A DNA stretch of 42,380 nucleotides from an uncultured Pelagibacteraceae bacterium (GTDB lineage: Bacteria; Pseudomonadota; Alphaproteobacteria; Pelagibacterales; Pelagibacteraceae). This document shows positions 23,628 through 32,632 of this stretch, one piece after another. Below the pieces are notes generated by a model that was given only the letters and a program-made list of their open reading frames with translations, ran no database searches and was not told the DNA's origin. The stretch is taken from contig CACPCX010000008.1 in assembly GCA_902632545.1 (NCBI GenBank), positions 1-42,380 of the forward strand, written 5' to 3'. The position numbers were made by a program, and so were the translations under genes. Within the stretch, counting starts at the first letter, position 1, and the number at the start of each line of letters is the position of its first letter.

Positions 23628-26279
23628 ATGGAACATTTATTTTTAGCTTTACTTGTAATTATAATGATCGGAGCATTAGCTTCTGGTTTTCCAGTAGCTT
23701 TTGCATTACCTGGATCAGCAATAATTTCAATCGGGCTAGCTGCTTTTTTTGGTTATTTATTTGCAGGAGATAGTAGTGCTTATTTTGCTGTTGATGGCCC
23801 CAAAGAATGGTTAACCGCCGGTATTACAAACTTTAGGAGTAACTACTGGGATGTAGAAACTGATACTTTAATTGCAATTCCTTTATTTATTTTCATGGGG
23901 ATCATGCTGCAAAAATCAAAAATTGCGGAAGATCTTTTAGTTACAATGGGGCAGTTGTTTGGACCTATCCCTGGAGGTTTAGGAATATCAGTAATTTTTG
24001 TTGGGGCGTTACTTGCAGCTACCACGGGTATTGTTGGCGCAACAGTAATAGCAATGGGATTAATATCACTACCCACAATGCTTAATAATAAATACGATAA
24101 AAGTTTGGCAAGTGGAATTGTTTGTTCATCAGGAACTCTTGGGCAAATTATACCTCCTTCTATTGTATTAATCATCATAGCCGATCAATTAGCTAGCGCA
24201 GCAGACGTTGCAAATACTATGCGTCAGACTGATTACAAAATTTTAACTGGTGAATTTAATATGCCTGGAGAATTTAGAGTGGGATCTACTTCTGCAGGAG
24301 ATATGTTTTTGGGGGCATTATTACCTGGTTTAGTATTGGTTGGTTTGTATATGATTTATGTATTTATTTACGCAAGATTAAATCCTAAGGCAGCTCCTCC
24401 CGTTCCATTTAAAGGAAATTTTGACTCAAAATTTTGGATGAAGGTTTTAATAGTAATTATTCCTCCTCTTGCTTTAATTTTTGCGGTTTTAGGATCTATA
24501 CTTTTAGGTATTGCAACCGTTAATCAAGCTGGATCTATTGGAGCAATAGGTGCAACTATGATGGCAGGTTATCGTTTACATAAAGGAAAAAAAGATGCTT
24601 ATTATCCAATTATAATTGCAATTTTATCAGTCATTCCAATTTATATTTTATCTAAGAATTATAATTTAAATATTAAGGCTGTAGAAACTAGAGATCTTAC
24701 AGCAATTTTTATAACAGGATTTTTTACAATTACTTTTTTAATTGGAATTATATGGAGTTTTTGGAGAGCGTACAAAATTGAGAATGTTTTAAGAGAGGTT
24801 GTTACAGAAACATGTGTAACGACTTCAATGGTTTTTATAATTTTATTAGGTGCTGCAATGTTAACCTCTGGATTTAGAGCGTTTGGAGGTGAAGAGTTAG
24901 TAAGAGATTTTCTTCAAGATTTACCAGGTGGATTTTGGACACAGTTTATTGTTGTAATGGCAGTGATTTTTTTACTAGGTTTCTTTCTTGATTTTATTGA
25001 AATAGCTGTAGTTGTTGTTCCTATAATTGCTCCAATATTATTAGCTGAACCAGGAGCTAATGTAAGTGCAATTTGGCTTGGTGTAATGATTGGAGTAAAT
25101 TTACAAACTTCATTTTTAACACCACCATTTGGTTTTGCACTATTTTACTTAAAAGGTGTGGCTTCAAAACTTGTTACTACTTTAAATATCTGGAAAGGTG
25201 TAGTTCCATTCATTATTTTACAATTAATAGGTCTTGGAATTGTCGGTTTCTATCCATCATTAGTAAATTACCTGCCAGCAAGAACATATTTGACATCGAA
25301 CGTTGCTCCACCACCGATGAATCCAAAGCTACAATATTGCTTACAAGAGTACAAATTTGCAATTTATAACATTGAAGAACAAAAAATTACTAATGCAATA
25401 AAAGACATGCAGAAATTAACTCCCACAAATCTTCCAATAGATAAACTAGATATTTTTGAAGAGCATTTTGATAATGCGCTTGGGACTTTTGCTATCGTTA
25501 AAAAACTTCAAAAAACTGAACAAGAATATGAATTATTTACAAAAGATTATAGGGACTTACATTTCAATGTAAGAAAGATTGAGAAAAAAATTAGAAAAAT
25601 AGATCAGAAAATTAAAAAAACTAAAGCAGAAATTAGAAATTTAGACGACGATAATTTATCAGCTAAAAATAAATTAGAATTAAAAATTGAGAATTACGAG
25701 ATAGAAATTAATGAGCTTCAAAATAAAATTCCTGAAAGTTGGAAAGATAAAAATGGAGAATTTGAAATATTACACAAAGCAAAAAACACTAGAACAAAAA
25801 GGTATAGAAAAAACGTTGATGAAGCTTATGAAACTCTGGATCAAATAGTAATGTTTATAAATGATAATGAAAAATTAAAAGAACTTTCATCAGAAATAAA
25901 AGAATTAAAATATACCATAGATAATAAAAATTATGAAAACGCAATATCAATCATTGATAATCTTTTTGAAAAATTAGGAGAAATTTCTGGAACTGAAGAA
26001 TTTGCAAATAAATTAGATGACCTAATATCTGTTATAGATAATGATGAGATAGATGAGCAAAAATTAATTGAAGTAAGTTCAGAAACTTTCAATCTTTTTA
26101 ATTTAGAAGTTTCATGGAGAGATGATGCTAATAAGAATTTGATGCCTGAATTAACTAAATATAATGACGTTATCAAACATAATATTGGTCTAAGACTTCA
26201 AAACAGATTAACTAAAGAGCAAGCTAAATTTGTTGCAAGGTGTAACTCAGTTCATAGAGATATATCTTTAAACTTTTAA
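23628..26279 (+). CDS. TRAP large permease, DctM domain with ~325-residue C-terminal coiled-coil extension
   Basis: 883 residues against about 430 in ordinary DctM. Residues 1-550 are the membrane part: TTGIVGATVIAMG (132-144), GTLGQIIPPSI (169-179) and LQTSFLTPPFGFALFYLKG (492-510), with an inserted loop near 190-225 and two additional hydrophobic segments near 325-342 and 357-378. After a Pro-rich junction (APPPMNP, 560-566) comes a highly charged, helical 556-883 region with Lys/Glu heptad-like sequence strongest at about 625-720. The extension is continuous in frame with the same base composition, so it is not a sequencing join. Its function is unknown. Confidence 0.85.
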   Translation: MEHLFLALLVIIMIGALASGFPVAFALPGSAIISIGLAAFFGYLFAGDSSAYFAVDGPKEWLTAGITNFRSNYWDVETDTLIAIPLFIFMGIMLQKSKIAEDLLVTMGQLFGPIPGGLGISVIFVGALLAATTGIVGATVIAMGLISLPTMLNNKYDKSLASGIVCSSGTLGQIIPPSIVLIIIADQLASAADVANTMRQTDYKILTGEFNMPGEFRVGSTSAGDMFLGALLPGLVLVGLYMIYVFIYARLNPKAAPPVPFKGNFDSKFWMKVLIVIIPPLALIFAVLGSILLGIATVNQAGSIGAIGATMMAGYRLHKGKKDAYYPIIIAILSVIPIYILSKNYNLNIKAVETRDLTAIFITGFFTITFLIGIIWSFWRAYKIENVLREVVTETCVTTSMVFIILLGAAMLTSGFRAFGGEELVRDFLQDLPGGFWTQFIVVMAVIFLLGFFLDFIEIAVVVVPIIAPILLAEPGANVSAIWLGVMIGVNLQTSFLTPPFGFALFYLKGVASKLVTTLNIWKGVVPFIILQLIGLGIVGFYPSLVNYLPARTYLTSNVAPPPMNPKLQYCLQEYKFAIYNIEEQKITNAIKDMQKLTPTNLPIDKLDIFEEHFDNALGTFAIVKKLQKTEQEYELFTKDYRDLHFNVRKIEKKIRKIDQKIKKTKAEIRNLDDDNLSAKNKLELKIENYEIEINELQNKIPESWKDKNGEFEILHKAKNTRTKRYRKNVDEAYETLDQIVMFINDNEKLKELSSEIKELKYTIDNKNYENAISIIDNLFEKLGEISGTEEFANKLDDLISVIDNDEIDEQKLIEVSSETFNLFNLEVSWRDDANKNLMPELTKYNDVIKHNIGLRLQNRLTKEQAKFVARCNSVHRDISLNF

Positions 26280-26282
26280 TTA

Positions 26283-27503
26283 ATGGAAAATTATATTTTA
26301 CCAAAAAAACAGGCTATTGTTGTTTTTTTTGTATTTGCATTTGGATATTTTTTATCATGTTTGTTGCGTGCAATTACTGCAACACTTTCCCCCGTATTAA
26401 CTTCAGAATTTAATTTGTTAGCAGCCGATTTAGGATTATTAGCTGGGGGCTATTTTTTGGGTTTTGCTTGTATGCAAATACCACTTGGATATTTGTTAGA
26501 TAAATACGGACCAAAAAAAATTGTCTCTTCTTTTTTATTAATTGCATTATTTGGAACAGGATCATTTGCTTTAGCTGAAAGTTTTTCTGGATTGTTAGTT
26601 TCGCGAATTCTAATCGGCGTAGGTGTTAGTGCTTGTTTAATGGCTCCATTAACCGGTTACAGAATATGGTATGCAGAAAATCAACAACAAAGAGCAAACT
26701 CATGGATGCTAATGATTGCGTCATTAGGTTTTTTGTCATCCACATTGCCTGTACAACTTTTATTGCCCAGTTTTGGGTGGAGGTGGATATTTGGTGGTAT
26801 CGCTATCTTAATTTTAATTAGTATTTTTTTAATGTTAGTTTTCATTCCAAAATGGAATTTAACTAAAAATAAAGAGTCACAAGAGCCAAGTAATAATGGA
26901 ACTTTATCAGAAGTTTGGAAAAATAGATTTTTTGTAAGTGTAATTCCAATGGGTTTATTTAATTATGGGGGCTTAATGGCTATACAAACTTTATGGGCAG
27001 GCCCATGGATGACTAGAGTTGCTGGTTATACACCACTTCAGAGTGCTACAGGATTATTTTGGATCAATGTAACTATGTTGGTATCCTTTTTTTTGTGGGG
27101 TTATTTTTTACCAAAAATTTCAGGTATAGGTTTTACTGCAAAAAGAATACTTAAATTAGGTTTACCAATTAGTTTTTCTGTAATGTTTGTGATTATATTG
27201 CTAGGCCCAAAAGCTGGTGCATTCTACATAACTTTATTTATTTTAAGTTCAATTTTTTTATCAGTTACACAGCCAGCTGTAGGCCTTTCTTTTTCAGGTT
27301 ATTCTGCTGGTAAAGCACTAACTTCATTTAATTTATTAATATTTGCAGGAACATTCATAATGCAATGGCTAATGGGCTTAGTGATAGATATTGTTAAAGG
27401 CATGGGTCACACGGAAATATTTGCTTTTAAATCAGCTTTTTCAGTTTTCTTAATCTTAAGTATTATTTCTTATATATTTTTTTTAATATTAAATAGAAAA
27501 TAA
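26283..27503 (+). CDS. MFS transporter
   Basis: 406 residues with about twelve membrane helices. The loop 2-3 motif of the major facilitator superfamily is present (GYLLDKYGPKKI, about 68-79), and a central cytoplasmic loop (around 195-210) is rich in Lys, Asn and Ser. The substrate is not evident. It follows the second TRAP permease after 3 bp and precedes the alpha/beta hydrolase by 1 bp, so all are likely one transcript. Confidence 0.8.
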   Translation: MENYILPKKQAIVVFFVFAFGYFLSCLLRAITATLSPVLTSEFNLLAADLGLLAGGYFLGFACMQIPLGYLLDKYGPKKIVSSFLLIALFGTGSFALAESFSGLLVSRILIGVGVSACLMAPLTGYRIWYAENQQQRANSWMLMIASLGFLSSTLPVQLLLPSFGWRWIFGGIAILILISIFLMLVFIPKWNLTKNKESQEPSNNGTLSEVWKNRFFVSVIPMGLFNYGGLMAIQTLWAGPWMTRVAGYTPLQSATGLFWINVTMLVSFFLWGYFLPKISGIGFTAKRILKLGLPISFSVMFVIILLGPKAGAFYITLFILSSIFLSVTQPAVGLSFSGYSAGKALTSFNLLIFAGTFIMQWLMGLVIDIVKGMGHTEIFAFKSAFSVFLILSIISYIFFLILNRK

Positions 27504-27504
27504 T

Positions 27505-28323
27505 ATGAAAATAAAACGTAGGAATTTTTTTTTGGAATTATTTATTGGTATTGTTGCTATTTACTTGATTGTTTTAATTTTCTTATTTTTTTTTCAAAGA
27601 AATTTAATGTATCATCCTGATGAGAATAATTATTCCGGAGATAATTTAGAAGTTAACATTGAAAAAGTTACTATCAAAACGACTGATAATATTAATCTAT
27701 TAGGCTGGTTTCATAATAAAGATTTAAAAAATTATAAAACAATAGTTTATTTTCATGGAAACGCAGGGACACTTGAAAACAGAATTCACAAATTAAATCA
27801 TTTTAAAGGTATGGATGTTAATTTTTTAATAATTGCATGGAGAGGGTTTAGTGGCAATAAAGGAAAACCAAGTGAGGAGGGTCTTTATACAGATGGTGCC
27901 AGTGCAATAAACTGGCTGAAAGAAAAAGGTCTAAAAGAAGAAGATATAATTATTTATGGAGAGTCATTAGGAACTGGAATTGCTACTGAAATTACTCAGA
28001 ATAAAAATTTTGCAGGATTAATTTTAGAAACACCCTTCACATCAATGATAGAAGCTGCGAAAAATTTTTATCCATATATTCCAGTGGGTTTAATTTTAAA
28101 AGATAAGTATGAAAATAATGAAAAAATTAAAAATATTAATATTCCAGTATTAGTAATGCATGGTGAGGCTGACCAAATAGTTCCATTTTGGATGGGAAAG
28201 AAAATTTTTAATTTAGCAAGCGAACCTAAATATTCATATTTTACAAAATATGACGATCATATGATGGAATATGATGATAAACTTGTATTAGCTCTTAAAT
28301 CGTTTGTTAATAGTTTAAATTAA
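27505..28323 (+). CDS. membrane-anchored alpha/beta hydrolase (YfhR/BEM46-like)
   Basis: 272 residues. One N-terminal membrane helix (about 10-30) is followed by an alpha/beta-hydrolase domain: oxyanion strand YFHGNAG (82-88), nucleophile Ser154 in GESLGTG, Asp223 (GEADQIVPF) and His252 (DDHMMEY). The BEM46/YfhR group are serine hydrolases anchored in the membrane with poorly known substrates. The catalytic triad is complete. Whether the domain faces the periplasm is not certain. Confidence 0.8.
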   Translation: MKIKRRNFFLELFIGIVAIYLIVLIFLFFFQRNLMYHPDENNYSGDNLEVNIEKVTIKTTDNINLLGWFHNKDLKNYKTIVYFHGNAGTLENRIHKLNHFKGMDVNFLIIAWRGFSGNKGKPSEEGLYTDGASAINWLKEKGLKEEDIIIYGESLGTGIATEITQNKNFAGLILETPFTSMIEAAKNFYPYIPVGLILKDKYENNEKIKNINIPVLVMHGEADQIVPFWMGKKIFNLASEPKYSYFTKYDDHMMEYDDKLVLALKSFVNSLN

Positions 28324-28371
28324 GCCATAATCTTAACAAAGATACTTCAAATTTTTTTTTTAAGTTAATCT

Positions 28372-28935
28372 ATGAAAATTTTTTTCTTACTTTTTATTGT
28401 CCTTTTTTCTCTAAATAATTTATCAAATGCCAAAGAAAATTTAGCATCTGTAGATAGCCTTTTTCATATTGATCAAATGAATTCGCATGATGAAAATTTT
28501 GCATTATATTTTAAAACCCGTGAAAAAGCTGTCTTGGCTCGAGGAGAAAATTCTAATTATATTAATGATTTTCCAAAAGATCTTTATATTTATAACTACA
28601 AAACAAAAGAGTCTTTGCCATTAATTTCTTATGAATGGTTTCCCAAGACGGCAAAATATTTTTTGCAAGAGTATGATTTCCCAGTTTTCCCAGATGATTT
28701 TGCATACTATCTTTTAAAAGATAACAAAACTCTTGTGATGATTAGTGCTGTAAAAAGTTTAAAAGCTAATTTTAAATTTGATATTATTGAAAAAAAGTTA
28801 GAGCTTTATCCTATAAATGGAAAATTTGATTTTATTATTTCTTCGATAGCTAAAAATTGTGGACATTATGAATTTAAAGAACACTACAAATGTAGTTTCT
28901 ATAAACCTTTAATTTCCAGTACCTTAATTAATTAA
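28372..28935 (+). CDS. secreted protein of unknown function
   Basis: 187 residues with a clear signal peptide (about 1-20, ending LSNA). The mature part has mixed charged and aromatic residues, no membrane helix, and two Cys near the end (NCGHYEFKEHYKC) that could form a disulphide. I do not recognise a family. It starts 48 bp after the hydrolase, behind an A/T-rich spacer with a run of T at about 28353-28362, and its 3' end overlaps that of convergent ftsY by 8 bases. Confidence 0.6.
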   Translation: MKIFFLLFIVLFSLNNLSNAKENLASVDSLFHIDQMNSHDENFALYFKTREKAVLARGENSNYINDFPKDLYIYNYKTKESLPLISYEWFPKTAKYFLQEYDFPVFPDDFAYYLLKDNKTLVMISAVKSLKANFKFDIIEKKLELYPINGKFDFIISSIAKNCGHYEFKEHYKCSFYKPLISSTLIN

Positions 28936-29845
28936 TTTGAGTAAATGCCTCTGCGAATTTTTCGGCCTCAAAAATTTGTAAATCATCTTCTTTTTCACCT
29001 AACCCAAGTGCAATAATTGGTAGTTTATATTTTTTAGCAACAGCTAAAAGAATACCTCCTTTTGCTGTGCCATCTAATTTTGTCATAATAAGACCAGTTA
29101 TCGGAATAATTTTATTAAATTCTTCAACTTGATTAATTACATTTTGACCAGAAGTTGCATCCAAAACTAAAATAACATCATGTGGAGCATCAGGATCAAT
29201 TTTTTTAGTAACGTTTGCAATTTTTTTATATTCTTCCATCAAATTTTTTTTATTTTGTAATCTTCCAGCTGTATCAATTAAAACTTGGTTAAAATTATTT
29301 TTTAATGCTTCTTCAATAGCCTTGTAAGCGACAGATGCAGGATCAGAGCCTTGAGATGACTTTGTAATTTTAACATCAACTTTGTTTGCCCAATTTTCTA
29401 GTTGTTCTATAGCTGCTGCTCTAAAAGTATCTGATGCAGCTAGCATTACTTTGTTTCCATTACCTTTAAGTATTTTGCTTATTTTTCCAATAGTAGTTGT
29501 CTTTCCAACACCATTGACACCTGAAATTAATGTTGCATTTAATTTTTCTTTTTTTTTGAAGAATTCAATATTTTCCAAAGGTTTCATAATTGAAATAATA
29601 TAATTTTTTAAAATATTATTTATTTCGTCGGTTAAATCTTTATTGGGATCAATTTTTGTTTGAGAAATTATTTCTCTAATTTCTGAAGCCGAAACAATAC
29701 CAACATCTGATTGAATTAAGTAATCTTCGATTTTGTCTAATGTTTTGTCATCAATCTCTTTTTTTACAACTATATCTCTTAAACCTGTTGTAAAAGCTGA
29801 GGCACTTTTTTTAAAACCTGATTTAAATTTTTCGAAAATTCCCAT
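28928..29845 (-). CDS. ftsY: signal recognition particle receptor FtsY
   Basis: 305 residues: helical N domain followed by the SRP GTPase G domain with GVNGVGKTT (109-117), DTFRAAAIEQL (139-149), DTAGR (191-195), TKLDGTAKGG and the C-terminal ALGLGEKEDDL. The long acidic A domain of E. coli FtsY is missing, giving the short membrane-binding form common in alphaproteobacteria. It receives the ribosome-SRP complex at the membrane. Its start overlaps the dapF stop by one base (TAATG). ffh, encoding its partner GTPase, lies just beyond dapF on the other strand. Confidence 0.95.
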   Translation of the reverse strand: MGIFEKFKSGFKKSASAFTTGLRDIVVKKEIDDKTLDKIEDYLIQSDVGIVSASEIREIISQTKIDPNKDLTDEINNILKNYIISIMKPLENIEFFKKKEKLNATLISGVNGVGKTTTIGKISKILKGNGNKVMLAASDTFRAAAIEQLENWANKVDVKITKSSQGSDPASVAYKAIEEALKNNFNQVLIDTAGRLQNKKNLMEEYKKIANVTKKIDPDAPHDVILVLDATSGQNVINQVEEFNKIIPITGLIMTKLDGTAKGGILLAVAKKYKLPIIALGLGEKEDDLQIFEAEKFAEAFTQIN

Positions 29846-30669
29846 TAAATTTTAAAATTTATCTCCTCAATATCTGAAACTGGTCCTTTCATATGAATAC
29901 TATTGTTTTCATCAATTGAAATTGTCAATCTACCTGTAGAAAATTCAATATCAACTTTATCATTTACCAGTCCGTTTTGTTTTGCGGCAAAAGCTGTTGC
30001 ACAAGCTGCAGTTCCACAAGCTTTGGTAAGTCCAGCTCCTCTTTCCCACACTCTAACTTTTATCAATTCTTTGTTAACAACATTTGCTAAAGTAACATTA
30101 CATTTTTCTGGAAATAGAGAGTGAGTTTCAATTGTTGGTCCAATTTTTTCAATTTCAAAATTTTCGTTATTATCAACAAAAAAAATTACATGTGGATTTC
30201 CAACATTTACAGCAGTTCCACCAGAAAATTCTTTATTATTTTTGTCATTAATTTTGATTCCTAAATTATTCGTATTTAATTCTTTAGACAATGGAATCTC
30301 ATCCCATTTTGTTTTTGCAACACCTATTTCTGTAGAAACCATTTTTTCTCCAACAATATTTGATTTTAATTTGCCAGATAAAGTTGTTAGGACAATTTCT
30401 TTTTTGTTATTTTCTTTGCCCAATAAATCAGCAATACATCGTGTACCATTTCCACACGCACCAGATATTCCTCCATCTGAATTGTAAAATTCTAGTGAGG
30501 CATCTGAAATATCATTCTTTTTAATCAATATTAGTTGGTCACAACCAATAAATTTTCTGTCACAAATCTTTACGATTTGCTCTTTTGTCAAATTTGTAAT
30601 TGTTTGCCTATTATCTATGATGACAAAATCATTACCTAAACCGTCCATTTTAAAAGCTTTAATATCCAT
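29845..30669 (-). CDS. dapF: diaminopimelate epimerase
   Basis: 274 residues of the two-base PLP-independent epimerase family, converting LL- to meso-diaminopimelate for lysine and peptidoglycan. The two catalytic thiols are Cys72 (ACGNGTRC) and Cys218 (KACGTAA). It is the first gene of a dapF-ftsY operon. In many alphaproteobacteria a MiaB-like/MtaB methylthiotransferase gene sits between these two; here it is absent. No Shine-Dalgarno sequence is visible; the ATG lies at the end of a small A+T-rich inverted repeat. Confidence 0.95.
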   Translation of the reverse strand: MDIKAFKMDGLGNDFVIIDNRQTITNLTKEQIVKICDRKFIGCDQLILIKKNDISDASLEFYNSDGGISGACGNGTRCIADLLGKENNKKEIVLTTLSGKLKSNIVGEKMVSTEIGVAKTKWDEIPLSKELNTNNLGIKINDKNNKEFSGGTAVNVGNPHVIFFVDNNENFEIEKIGPTIETHSLFPEKCNVTLANVVNKELIKVRVWERGAGLTKACGTAACATAFAAKQNGLVNDKVDIEFSTGRLTISIDENNSIHMKGPVSDIEEINFKI

Positions 30670-30691
30670 ATATAGATATTTAACTTATTTA

Positions 30692-30718
30692 TTGACTTTT
30701 TGAACCTCTATTATAGGT
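30692..30718 (+). promoter_or_regulatory. predicted ffh operon promoter
   Basis: TTGACT (30692-30697) is a good -35 box. The best -10 on this strand is TATAGG (30713-30718), giving a short 15-bp spacer; TATTAT at 30709 would give only 11. Initiation near 30725 would produce a leader of about 105 bases that contains the hairpins described next. Assignment is tentative because of the spacing. Confidence 0.4.
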
Positions 30719-30738
30719 TGTTGCCGTTTCCGCAAAAA
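30710..30738 (-). promoter_or_regulatory. predicted dapF-ftsY promoter
   Basis: On the minus strand a perfect TATAAT (30715 down to 30710) is preceded after 17 bp by TTTTTG (30738 down to 30733), a weak -35. It overlaps the divergent ffh promoter and the first hairpin of the ffh leader, so the two transcription units may interfere. Confidence 0.5.
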
Positions 30739-30825
30739 CATTAACTTTGCGGTGTCTTTGGAAACAAAGAGATCGACACTAGTCAGCGAGGGTTCGCCCA
30801 CTAGTGCGTTACTGCTATGCGTAAT
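30730..30825 (+). promoter_or_regulatory. structured 5' leader RNA of ffh
   Basis: Four helices can be drawn in the 96 bases before ffh. H1: 30730-30736 with 30746-30752 (7 bp). H2: TCTTTG-GAAA-CAAAGA (30755-30770), a GNRA-capped stem, extendable by GTGTC (30752-30756) with GACAC (30775-30779). H3: CACTAGT (30777-30783) with ACTAGTG (30800-30806), enclosing GCGA/TCGC with a GGGT loop. H4: GTTAC (30808-30812) with GTAAT (30821-30825). H1/H2 and H2/H3 share bases, so alternative folds exclude each other. No Shine-Dalgarno precedes the ATG at 30830. It is not the 4.5S SRP RNA: the conserved GGAAGGAAGCA region is missing. I recall that an ffh leader motif was proposed for Pelagibacter but cannot verify identity. 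Confidence 0.65.
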
Positions 30826-30829
30826 AAAT

Positions 30830-32188
30830 ATGTTTGAAAATTTAACAAATAAATTTGAAGAAATTTTTTCTTCTCTGAAAAAAGCACCTTCACTTGATGA
30901 AGCTCAAGTAGATGAAGGTTTAAGAGGCATTAGGCAAGCCTTACTTGAAGCAGATGTCTCTTTGGATGTTGCAAAAGATTTTATTGAAAAAGTTAAGCCA
31001 AAAGCATTAGGCCAAGAGATAATAAGGTCTACCTCCCCTGGAGATATGGTTGTTAAAATTGTTTATGATGAGCTTGTAGACTTATTAGGTGCAACAAATA
31101 ATGAGATAAACTTAAACGCAGTACCGCCTGTGCCAATGATGTTAGTTGGGTTACAAGGTTCTGGAAAAACAACAACAACAGCAAAATTAGCAAAATTTTT
31201 AGAAAATAATAAAAAGAAAAAAGTAATGATGGTCAGTCTAGATATTTACAGACCAGCTGCACAAGAACAACTTAGATCTTTAGGAGAACAAAATAATATT
31301 TTAACTTTACCTATTATAGAAGGTCAGCAACCTGCTGATATTTGTAGAAGAGCAATAAGTGCCGCTAATTTAAATGGAGCTGAAATAATTTTATTTGATA
31401 CTGCTGGTAGAACTCAAATCGATTTACAAATGATGAGTGAGATTAAGCAAATTGAAGCTGTCATTAATCCAACAGAAATTTTCTTAGTTGCAGACTCTTT
31501 AACAGGTCAAGTTGCAGCCTCGGTGGCAAAAGAATTTAAAAATACAGTTAATTTATCTGGTATTATTTTAACTAGAGCTGATGGTGATGCAAGAGGTGGA
31601 GCCGCAGTGAGTATGAAATATGTTTCAAACGTTCCAATTAAATTTTTAGGGATAGGAGAAAAAATAGATAATCTTGAAGTATTCCATCCAGATAGAATTG
31701 CAAACAGAATACTTGGTATGGGAGATATCGTATCCCTTGTAGAAAAGGCGGCTCAAGATTTAGGTGAGGAGAATATTAAAAAAGCTGAAGAAAATTTAAA
31801 AAAGGGTCAATTTTCAATGGAAGATTATTTATCTCAATTAAGACAAATGAAAAAAATGGGTGGCATTGAGGGAATCATGTCTTTTATGCCAGGAGTTTCT
31901 AAAATTAAATCTCAAATGGATTCAGCGGGAATTGATGAAAGTATAATTACTAAAAATGAAGCTATTATTTTATCAATGACAAAAAAAGAAAGAGAGAACC
32001 CAAAAATAATTGATGGTTCTAGAAAAAAAAGAATTGCTAATGGTTCTGGCACAGATCCGGCCACTATCAATAAATTGCTTAAGCAATTTAAAATGATGTC
32101 TGAAATGATGAAAAAGATGTCAAAAGGAAATCTGAAAGGTATGTCTGATAAAGGTATACCGCCAGAGCTATTTAACCAATTAAAGTAA
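30830..32188 (+). CDS. ffh: signal recognition particle protein Ffh
   Basis: 452 residues counted from the ATG at 30830, whose N-terminus [13 protein letters not shown] is the standard Ffh start; an upstream in-frame GTG at 30752 would translate the structured leader and is rejected. GTPase motifs: [30 protein letters not shown] and [10 protein letters not shown]. The C-terminal M domain is Met-rich ([12 protein letters not shown]) and binds 4.5S RNA and signal peptides. It heads the operon ffh-rpsP-trmD-rplS. Confidence 0.95.
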   Translation: MFENLTNKFEEIFSSLKKAPSLDEAQVDEGLRGIRQALLEADVSLDVAKDFIEKVKPKALGQEIIRSTSPGDMVVKIVYDELVDLLGATNNEINLNAVPPVPMMLVGLQGSGKTTTTAKLAKFLENNKKKKVMMVSLDIYRPAAQEQLRSLGEQNNILTLPIIEGQQPADICRRAISAANLNGAEIILFDTAGRTQIDLQMMSEIKQIEAVINPTEIFLVADSLTGQVAASVAKEFKNTVNLSGIILTRADGDARGGAAVSMKYVSNVPIKFLGIGEKIDNLEVFHPDRIANRILGMGDIVSLVEKAAQDLGEENIKKAEENLKKGQFSMEDYLSQLRQMKKMGGIEGIMSFMPGVSKIKSQMDSAGIDESIITKNEAIILSMTKKERENPKIIDGSRKKRIANGSGTDPATINKLLKQFKMMSEMMKKMSKGNLKGMSDKGIPPELFNQLK

Positions 32189-32201
32189 AAAAGGAGAAGA
32201 A

Positions 32202-32618
32202 ATGTTAAAATTAAGATTATCAAGAGGTGGAACAAAAAAACGTCCTGTTTATAAGGTTGTTGTTGCCGACAGTCGTTTTGCAAGAGATGGAAGATTTATA
32301 GAAAAGGTTGGTTTCTTTAATCCTCTATTACCTAAAGAGAAAAAAGAAAGAGTTGGGCTAGAAGCCGAGAGAATTAAATATTGGCTTGGTCAAGGAGCTC
32401 AACCAACAACTAGAGTAGCAAGAATTTTAGGTGAGAACGAACTAATGCCTATGCCTGCAAATGGAAATAATCCAAATAAAGCAGTGCCAAAAAAAGAGAG
32501 AAATAAAAAAGAAGAGGATAATAAAGAAGCTCCAAAAGCAGAAGCAGCTCCAGCAGCAGAAGCTCCTAAGGAAGAAGCTCCAAAAGCAGAAGCAGCTCCA
32601 GCAGAGGAAAAAAAATAA
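32202..32618 (+). CDS. rpsP: ribosomal protein S16 with Ala/Pro/Glu/Lys tail
   Basis: 138 residues; the S16 core ([19 protein letters not shown] to about residue 85) is followed by a ~50-residue basic then low-complexity tail of Ala, Pro, Glu and Lys. The tail DNA contains a perfect 31-bp direct repeat (32526-32556 and 32574-32604), a 16-codon unit. S16 assembles in the 30S body. A strong ribosome site AAGGAG precedes it. A similar tail is on L19 two genes downstream. Confidence 0.95.
   Translation: MLKLRLSRGGTKKRPVYKVVVADSRFARDGRFIEKVGFFNPLLPKEKKERVGLEAERIKYWLGQGAQPTTRVARILGENELMPMPANGNNPNKAVPKKERNKKEEDNKEAPKAEAAPAAEAPKEEAPKAEAAPAEEKK
32526..32604 (+). repeat. 31-bp perfect direct repeat inside the rpsP tail
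   Basis: Bases 32526-32556 and 32574-32604 are identical, with a 48-bp period that keeps the frame (16 codons). It encodes [14 protein letters not shown] units and looks like recent slippage or duplication within the gene. Confidence 0.85.
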
Positions 32619-32632
32619 TTTAAAGTTTATTT

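Noticed and set aside
30661..30680. Inverted repeat AATATC/GATATT enclosing the dapF start codon as a thermosensor-like hairpin
   Set aside because: Six A/U-rich pairs with an 8-base loop would be barely stable, and such repeats are common at this base composition.
30730..30825. 4.5S SRP RNA gene (ffs) next to ffh
   Set aside because: The region is structured but lacks the conserved GGAAGGAAGCA/GGTCAGG core of bacterial SRP RNA.
30752..30829. Upstream GTG start for ffh adding 26 residues
   Set aside because: The extra residues would come from the hairpin leader and precede the normal Ffh N-terminus; no ribosome site.
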